Below are positions 1-8,000 of a stretch of DNA of 32,032 nt, in pieces (the first letter of the stretch is position 1; every line of letters starts with the position of its first letter). Made by a program: the position numbers and the translations under genes. The stretch covers positions 1 to 32,032 of the forward strand of contig JAGCSI010000147.1 in NCBI GenBank assembly GCA_017964255.1. The letters are read 5' to 3'. This stretch comes from Bacteroidales bacterium (GTDB lineage Bacteria; Bacteroidota; Bacteroidia; Bacteroidales; WCHB1-69). The notes below the pieces were generated by a model. That model ran no database searches. It was not told where the DNA came from and was given only the letters and a program-made list of their open reading frames with translations.

Positions 1-1707
1 ATCACTGTCTCTTACCTGCCGCAAATGGACCGTTTTGCGGACAACTTTTCTGTTCTGGATGCCATCTTCGATGCGCAGACACCTACCATTCAAGCCATTA
101 AGGAATATGAATCCTGTATGCTGATGGCAGAAAATGGAAACGACAGTCCTGAGTTACACCAACGCCTGCAAAAAGCCATCCTGGAAATGGACCGCTTGCA
201 GGCTTGGGACTTTGAGGCCAGGGCCAAGGAGATCCTGTCACGCTTTGGCATCCATGACATCTTCAAGAATATCAATGAATTATCCGGAGGACAACGAAAA
301 AAGGCCGCATTGGCCAAAACCCTGATAGCCGACACCGACCTGCTGATTTTGGATGAGCCCACCAACCATCTGGATGTGGAAATGATTGAATGGTTGGAGA
401 ATTACCTGCAAGCCGCCAATGTGACGTTGCTGATGGTAACCCACGACCGTTATTTTCTCGACCAGGTGTGCAACGACATCATCGAGTTGGACCACGGGCA
501 ACTGTACCATTACCGGGGCAAATACGACTATTTTGTGGAGAAGAAAGCCGAGCGTTTGGCCAATGCCGCTGCGGAAAACGAAAAGTTGCGACAACTTTTC
601 CGCAAGGAACTGGAATGGGTACACACCTCACCGCAGGCGCGTACCACCAAGGCCAGAGCCCGAATCAACGCCTTCGAGGAACTCAAAAAAGAAGTGAGCA
701 AAGCTCCCGAGCAAAAGCAGGAGGGCTTCAAGGTACGTACCGAACGCTTGGGCAATAAGATACTAGAAATCAACAATCTGGATTTCGCCTATCCTAACAA
801 TGTACTGCTGGATGATTTTTCCTACATTTTTAAAAAAGGGGAGAAATGCGGCATTGTCGGTCCCAACGGCACCGGTAAAAGTACTTTCCTGAAACTGATC
901 ATGGGCGAGTTGCAGGCCGATGGCGGTAAAATCACCCCTGGACTGACCATCCAATTCGGTTATTTCTCGCAGGACGGTCTCCCCTACTCCGGCAACAAAC
1001 GCATCATCGACTTGGTGAAAGAGCAGGCAGAAGTGATCCGCATGGACAACGGTAACTACATGGGCGCTTCGCAGTTCCTGAATCATTTTGGCTTCAAATA
1101 TGAGCAGCAATACACTTATTATGAAGACCTTAGTGGCGGAGAAAAGCGCAAGCTGCATCTGCTCATCACGCTGCTGAAGAATCCCAACTTCCTGATTCTG
1201 GACGAGCCCACCAACGATTTCGACATCGACACGCTGAATCTACTGGAGGACTTTTTGGAAAACTACACCGGCTGTATCCTGATGGTATCGCACGACCGTT
1301 GGTTTATGAACAAGTTGGTGGACCATATCTTTGTCTTTGAAGGCCATGGCAAGATCAAGGACTATTACGGCAACTATACGGAATATCGTCTGGAGAAGGA
1401 CAAGGAACTGAAATTGCAAAAGCGCATCGCCAAAATCAATGCGCCCGCAGTGACGGAGGAAAGCAAAGGCAAACCTGTCCGCGCCACCAATCCGAACAAA
1501 ATGACCTTCAAGGAGCGCAAAGAATTCGAAACTTTGGAGGTGGAAATTGAACAATTGGAAAAAGAAAAAGCCGAACTCATTGAGAAGATGAACAGCGGTG
1601 CCGGCACTTCGCAAGAGCTCACCGACTGGAGCCGCCGCTACCAAGAGGTCGAAAGTTCCTTAGACGAAAAATCCATGCGGTGGCTGGAGTTATCAGAGAA
1701 AGAATAA
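1..1707 (+). CDS. ABC-F family ATPase, Uup-like (5' end outside window)
   Basis: This is a soluble duplicated ATP-binding cassette protein of the ABC-F type, which act on ribosomes or (Uup) in DNA/ribosome-associated roles, not in transport. The reading frame is open to base 1, before the first in-window ATG at 25, so the gene starts outside the window and the first Walker A is missing. Visible are the first signature LSGGQRKK (about 280) and Walker B LLILDEPTNHLD (about 340). The linker contains PQARTTKARARINAFEEL. The second half has Walker A GPNGTGKST (about 859), signature LSGGEKRK (about 1129) and Walker B FLILDEPTNDFD. No membrane segments are present. A charged coiled-coil tail occupies roughly the last 90 residues. 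That tail and the linker fit Uup best, but other ABC-F subfamilies are not excluded. The stop at 1705-1707 leads directly into a strong terminator. Confidence 0.93.
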   Translation: MTVSYLPQMDRFADNFSVLDAIFDAQTPTIQAIKEYESCMLMAENGNDSPELHQRLQKAILEMDRLQAWDFEARAKEILSRFGIHDIFKNINELSGGQRKKAALAKTLIADTDLLILDEPTNHLDVEMIEWLENYLQAANVTLLMVTHDRYFLDQVCNDIIELDHGQLYHYRGKYDYFVEKKAERLANAAAENEKLRQLFRKELEWVHTSPQARTTKARARINAFEELKKEVSKAPEQKQEGFKVRTERLGNKILEINNLDFAYPNNVLLDDFSYIFKKGEKCGIVGPNGTGKSTFLKLIMGELQADGGKITPGLTIQFGYFSQDGLPYSGNKRIIDLVKEQAEVIRMDNGNYMGASQFLNHFGFKYEQQYTYYEDLSGGEKRKLHLLITLLKNPNFLILDEPTNDFDIDTLNLLEDFLENYTGCILMVSHDRWFMNKLVDHIFVFEGHGKIKDYYGNYTEYRLEKDKELKLQKRIAKINAPAVTEESKGKPVRATNPNKMTFKERKEFETLEVEIEQLEKEKAELIEKMNSGAGTSQELTDWSRRYQEVESSLDEKSMRWLELSEKE

Positions 1708-1742
1708 GAGAAAAAGCCTTGCGAATGCAAGGCTTTTTCTCT
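1707..1742. terminator. Bidirectional intrinsic terminator
   Basis: A perfect 16-bp inverted repeat (1707-1722 pairing with 1727-1742) surrounds a GAAT loop. The stem has a GC-rich centre and A-run/T-run flanks, so it gives a U-tract in both directions. It lies between the ABC-F gene and the convergent tRNA gene and can serve both. Confidence 0.9.
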
Positions 1743-1751
1743 TTCAGAAAG

Positions 1752-1825
1752 TGGCGGGATCGAGAGTTGAACTCGAGACCTCCGGGTTATGAATCCGACG
1801 CTCTAACCAACTGAGCTACCCCGCC
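1752..1825 (-). tRNA. tRNA-Met (anticodon CAU)
   Basis: A full cloverleaf can be folded by hand on the minus strand. It has a 7-bp acceptor stem (GGCGGGG with UCCCGCC, last pair G-U), D-arm GCTC/GAGC, anticodon CAT (plus-strand 1789-1791) in loop TTCATAA, a 5-nt variable loop, and T-arm TCGAG/CTCGA with loop TTCAACT. The discriminator is A and CCA is not encoded. The anticodon stem has an A31-C39 apposition and a U27-G43 wobble. The acceptor starts with a paired G1-C72, so it is not the initiator type. An elongator tRNA-Met is most likely. A CAU anticodon could also belong to the lysidine-modified tRNA-Ile2, which sequence reading alone does not exclude. Confidence 0.9.
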
Positions 1826-1838
1826 GTTTTTGAGAGTG

Positions 1839-1868
1839 CAAAAATACAACTTTTTTCAATACGCACAA
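1839..1868 (-). promoter_or_regulatory. Bacteroidota-type promoter for the tRNA
   Basis: Reading the minus strand, TTG (1868-1866) is followed after 19 nt by TATTTTTG (1846-1839). This matches the Bacteroidota -33/-7 consensus TTG-N19-21-TAnnTTTG. The -7 element ends 13 nt before the tRNA 5' end. The rest of the 1826-2009 spacer is AT-rich and shows nothing else recognisable; no clear terminator was found downstream of the giant gene. Confidence 0.7.
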
Positions 1869-2009
1869 CAGCTATTTGAAATTTTTTATTTTGCGGTCAA
1901 AACCGTGTGTTATACGATCTTGCAGTTAAATTCGCTTACACCATAATGAAGAAACATTGGTCAATAGCTCCTCTCCATGGAACATTCACTGCATAGCATT
2001 ACCACAACT

Positions 2010-5000
2010 TTACTGTTTCACCAACTTCACCATCTTGCTGCTAGAGTTGCCATCAATCATTCGAAGCATATACACTCCATTGGCGAGATGCCCGATATTC
2101 AGCTCGGTAAGACGGTCGTTGATGTTGTATTGCATGATCAGTTTGCCATAGATATCGTAAATCTGCAACTGCGTATTCATGCTCACATCTTCAAACTCGA
2201 CGAATAACTCGCCCGTGGTCGGGTTCGGATACACCTTCATATCAGAAGCTAAAACGTGATTAGGAACACCTGTTTCGACAGTAAGATGCAGCACTATGAT
2301 GGAGTCGCAACCATCAGCAGTTGTGAAATTAAAATAATAATCTCCCGACTGGACAGTTCCAGGCTCAAAAGTGGTATCACCATAAGTGTAAGGAAGATCA
2401 CTTTCGTTGATGGTCAGGTAAACATCAATCGTCACCGACTCATGGATAGTCAGATGCAAGGTCACCACAGAGTCGCAGCCGTTGGCAGCGGGGAAAGTCT
2501 GTGTATAATCGCCGGATGCGGTATAGGTCACCCCATTCCATGTATAACTGTCGCAGGCAGTGGCTTCGAAAGACTCGGCCACTGAAGTATTGATGGTCAG
2601 GTGCAATATCACCACTGAGTCGCAATTGTTGGCAGCGGGAAAAATCTGCGTATAGTTTCCGGATTCGGTGTAAACTACCGCATTCCAGGTATAGCTGTTG
2701 CAGGCAGTAACTTCGACAAGCTCTGTCACGGAATTATTGACGGTCAGATGCAACGTCACCACTGAGTCGCAACCGGTGGCAGTGGCAAAGGTCTGTGTAT
2801 AATCTCCGGATACAGTGTAAACGCTATCGTTCCATGTATAGCTATCGCATACAGTGGCTTCGAAAGACTCTTCCACCGGAGTACCAATGGTCAAGAGTAT
2901 AGTCACCACAGAGTCACAGCCGTTAGCAGCGGTGAATGCCAGTGTATAATCGCCGCTTTCGGTGTAAACGCTGTCATTCCAGGTATAGCTTTCGCAGGCG
3001 GCGACTTCGACGAATTCTGTTATAGAATTGTTGATGGTCAGGTGCAGTGTCACCACAGAATCGCAACCATTGGCAGCGGGGAATACTTGTATATAGTCTC
3101 CGGATTCGGTGTAGGTCTCCCCGTTCCACGTATAGCTGTCGCAGGCGGAAGCTTCGATAAGCTTTGTAACCGGAGTGTTGATAGTCAGACGCAATGTCAA
3201 TATAAAGTCACAGTCGTTGGCACCAGGGAATATTTGTGTATATTCTCCTGATTCTGTGTAGGTTACCCCATTCCACGTATAGCTCTCGCAGGCGGAGGCA
3301 TCAATATATTCTGTCACGGAATTGTTGATGGTCAGGTGCAGCGTCACCACAGAGTCGCAGCCATTGGCAGCAGGGAATATCTGTACATAATCACCGCTTT
3401 CAGTGTAAACGCTGTCGTTCCATACAAAGCTATCGCAGGCAGTGGCTTCAAAAAATTCTGTTACCGAATTATTGATGGTCAGATGCAGCGTTACGATGCT
3501 GTCGCAGCCTGCCGCATTGGTGAACGTGTGCGTCAGGGTATCACAGGATTGCGTGAGTCCAGTATGTTCGTACCAGTCGAAACTGTCGCAAACTGTGGCA
3601 AAGGTGTCAGCATAAGTGGTATAGTTCACCGTCAGGTGCAGTGTCACGATGCTGTCACAGCCTGCCACGTTGATGAATGTGTGCGTCAGGTTGTCACAGG
3701 ACTGGGTGAGGCCAGTGTGTTCGTACCAGTCGAAGCTGTTGCAGGCAGTGGCAAAGGTGTCAGCATAGGTGGTGTAGTTCACTGTCAAGTACAGTGTCAC
3801 AATGCTGTCGCAGCCTGCCGCATTGGTGAATGTGTGCGTCAGATTGTCGCAAGATTGTGTAAGGCCTGTATGTTCGTACCAATCGAAGCTGTCACAAACA
3901 ACAGCAAAGGTGTCAGCATAAGTGGTGTAGTTCACTGTCAAGTGCAGTGTCACAATGCTGTCGCAGCCTGCCGCATTGGTGAACGTATGCGTCAGATTAT
4001 CACAGGACTGGGTGAGGCCAGTGTGTTCGTACCAGTCGAAACTGTCGCAAGCAGTGGCAAAGGTATCAGCGTAGGTGGCGTAGTTCACTGTCAAGCGCAG
4101 TGTCACAATGCTGTCGCAGCCTGCCGCGTTGGTAAATGTGTGCGTCAGATTGTCGCAAGATTGCGTAAGGCCAGTGTGTTCGTACCAGTCGAAGCTGTCG
4201 CAAGCAGTGGCAAAGGTATCAGCGTAGGTGGTGTAGTTCACTGTCAAGTGCAGTGTCACGATGCTATCGCAGCCTGCCGCATTGGTAAAGGTGTGCGTCA
4301 GGGTATCACAGGACTGGGTGAGACCAGTGTGTTCGTACCAGTCAAAGCTATCGCAGGCAGTGGCAAAGGTATCAGCGTAGGTGGTGTAGTTCACTGTCAA
4401 GTGCAGCGTCACAATGCTGTCGCAGCCTGAAGCATTGGTAAATATGTGCGTCAGATTGTCGCAAGATTGCGTAAGGCCAATATGTTCGTACCAGTCGAAA
4501 CTGTCGCAAACTGTGGCAAAGGTGTCAGCATAAGTGGTATAGTTCACCGTCAGGTGCAGTGTCACGATGCTATCGCAGTCTGCTGCATTGGTAAATGTGT
4601 GCGTCAAGTTCTCGCAGGACTGCGTGAGGCCAGTGTGCTCGTACCAGTCGAAGCTGTCGCAGACAACGGCAAAGGTATCAGCGTAGGTGGTATAATTCAC
4701 CGTCAAGCGCAGCGTCACGATACTGTCACAGCCTGCCGCATTAACAAAGGTGTGCGTCAGGGTATCACAGGACTGGGTGAGGCCAGTGTGCTCGTACCAA
4801 TCGAAGCTGTCGCAAGCAACGGCAGTGGTGTCACCGTAGGTGGTATAGTTCACAGTCAAATGCAGTGTCACCACAGAATCGCAACCCAAAGCATTGGTGA
4901 ACGTGTGCGTCAGGGTATCACAGGACTGGGTAAGACCAGTGTGTTCGTACCAGTCGAAGCTGTCGCAAGCTGTGGCAAGTGTGTCACCATAGGTGGTGTA

Positions 5001-8000
5001 GTTTACCGTCAAGTGCAGTGTCACGATGCTGTCGCAGCCTGAAGCATTGGTAAACGTGTGCGTCAGGGTATCACAGGACTGGGTAAGGCCAGTGTGCTCG
5101 TACCAGTCGAAACTATCACAGGCAACAGCGAAGGTATCAGCATAAGTGGTATAGTTCACCGTCAGGTGCAGCGTCACGATGCTGTCGCAGCCTGCCGCAT
5201 TAGTGAATGTATGTGTCAGGTTGTCGCAGGACTGCGTGAGGCCAGTATGTTCGTACCAGTCGAAGCTGTCGCAAGCAGTAGCAAGGGTGTCACCGTAGGT
5301 GGTGTAGTTCACCATCAGGTGCAACGTTACCACAGAATCGCAACCCAAAGCGTTGGTGAACGTATGCGTCAGGGTATCGCAGGACTGCGTGAGGCCAGTA
5401 TGTTCGTACCAGTCGAAGCTGTCGCAAGCAGTAGCAAGGGTGTCACCATAGGTGGTGTAATTCACCGTCAAGTGCAAAGTCACGATGCTGTCGCAGCCTG
5501 AAGCATTGGTAAACGTGTGCGTCAGGGTATCACAGGACTGGGTGAGGCCAGTATGTTCGTACCAGTCGAAGCTGTCGCAGGCAACGGCGTTGGTGTCACC
5601 GTAGGTGGTGTAATTCACCGTCAAGTAAAGCGTTACCACAGAATCGCAACCCAAAGCATTGGTGAATGTGTGCGTCAAATTCTCGCAGGACTGCGTGAGG
5701 CCAGTGTGTTCGTACCAGTCGAAGCTGTCGCAGGCAACAGCGATGGTGTCACTATAGGTGGTATAGTTCACTGTCAAACGCAGCGTCACGATGCTGTCGC
5801 AGCCTGCCGCATTGGTGAATGTATGTGTCAGGTTGTCGCAGGACTGCGTGAGACCAGTGTGTTCGTACCAGTCGAAGCTGTCGCAGGCAACAGCAATGGT
5901 GTCACCATAGGTGGTATAGTTCACTGTCAAACGCAGCGTTACGATGCTGTCGCAGCCTGCCGCATTGGTGAATGTGTGCGTCAGATTGTCGCAGGACTGT
6001 GTGAGGCCAGTGTGTTCATACCAGTCGAAGCTGTCGCAGGCAACGGCGATGGTGTCACCGTAGGTGGTATGGTTCACTGTCAAGTGAAGCGTTACCACAG
6101 AATCGCAACCCAAAGCGTTGGTGAACGTGTGTGTCAGATTCTCGCAGGACTGCGTGATACCCACATGCTCATACCAGTCGAAACTGTCACACGCAGTAGC
6201 AATAGTGTCACCATAAGTGGTATTGTTCACCGTCAGGTGCAGCGTCACAATACTGTCGCACTCTTGGGAAGATGTGCGGTAGAAAACATAGTCATTTGAC
6301 ACTGTTCCCTCTTCGAATAAGGTGTCACGCCAGCTGTAAGGAAGTTCACTCTGACAGATGGTCAAAGCCTCGTTTTGTTCATATTTGGCATCCACTTTCA
6401 AGGTCATCACCACCACACTGTCACAATGATGAGCACTTTCCAATGTTGCTATCATGGTACCTGCGCCCGTAAAGGTTTTCCCATTCCATGTATAGGGCAA
6501 TGCATTCTCGCACACAGTCTGAGTGTCCGTCACATTGTAGCTCGGATGCACTGTCAAGTGCAGTGTCACGATGCTGTCGCAGCCTGCCGCATTGGTGAAC
6601 GTGTGCGTCAGGTTGTCACAGGACTGGGTGATGCCACTGTGTTCGTACCAGTCGAAGCTGTCGCAAGCATTGGCGATGGTGTCTCCGTATGTGGTGTAGT
6701 TCACCGTCAGGTGCAGCGTCACTACAGAATCGCATCCCAAAGCGTTGGTGAATGTGTGCGTCAAATTGTCGCAGGACTGTGTAAGGCCAGTATGCTCATA
6801 CCAGTCGAAGCTGTCGCAGGCGACGGCAGTGGTGTCTCCGTAGGTGGTATAGTTCACTGTCAGGTGAAGCGTTACTACAGAATCACATCCCAAAGCGTTG
6901 GTGAACGTGTGCGTCAGGTTATCGCAAGATTGGGTGATGCCTGTGTGTTCATACCAGTCGAAGCTGTCGCAAGCGACGGCGTTGGTGTCACCATAGGTGG
7001 TATAGTTCACTGTCAAGTGCAACGTCACTACAGAATCGCAACCCAAAGCGTTGGTGAACGTGTGCGTCAGATTCTCGCAAGATTGTGTAAGGCCAGTATG
7101 TTCATACCAGTCGAAGCTGTCACAAGCAACGGCGTTGGTGTCACCATAGGTGGTATAGTTCACTGTCAAGTGAAGCGTTACCACAGAATCGCAACCCAAA
7201 GCGTTGGTGAACGTGTGCGTCAGATTGTCGCAAGATTGTGTAAGGCCAGTATGCTCGTACCAGTCGAAGCTGTCACAGGCAACGGCGATGGTGTCACCGT
7301 ATGTGGTATAGTTCACCGTCAAGTGCAAGGTCACGATGCTGTCGCAGCCTGCCGCATTGGTAAACGTGTGCTTCAGATTATCACAAGACTGTGTGATGCC
7401 AGTGTGTTCGTACCAGTCGAAGCTGTCGCAAGCAGTAGCAAGGGTGTCACCGTAGGTGGTGTAGTTCACCGTCAAGTGCAGTGTCACAATGCTGTCACAA
7501 CCTGCCGCATTGGTAAACGTATGCGTCAGGTTGTCGCAGGACTGCGTGAGGCCAGTATGTTCGTACCAGTCGAAGCTGTCGCAGGCAGTAGCAAGGGTGT
7601 CACCATATGTGGTATAGTTCACTGTCAAGTGAAGCGTTACCACAGAATCGCAACCCAAAGCGTTGGTGAACGTGTGCGTCAGGTTATCGCAGGACTGCGT
7701 GAGGCCCGTGTGTTCGTACCAGTCGAAGCTGTCGCAAGCAGTGGCAAGGGTGTCACCATAGGTGGTGTAATTCACCGTCAGGTGCAGCGTCACGATGCTG
7801 TCGCAGCCTGCCGCATTGGTAATCGTATGGGTCAGGTTGTCGCAGGACTGCGTGAGGCCCGTGTGCTCGTACCAGTCGAAGCTGTCGCAGGCAGTGGCAA
7901 AGGTGTCAGCATAGGTGGTGTAATTCACCGTCAATTTCAAGGTCACGATACTGTCGCAGCCTGCCGCATTGGTAAACGTATGCGTCAAATTATCGCAAGA

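Noticed and set aside
1752-1825. tRNA gene as an integration site for a mobile element containing the giant gene
   Set aside because: No integrase, no direct repeat of the tRNA 3' end and no mobility gene were seen in the neighbouring 9 kb.
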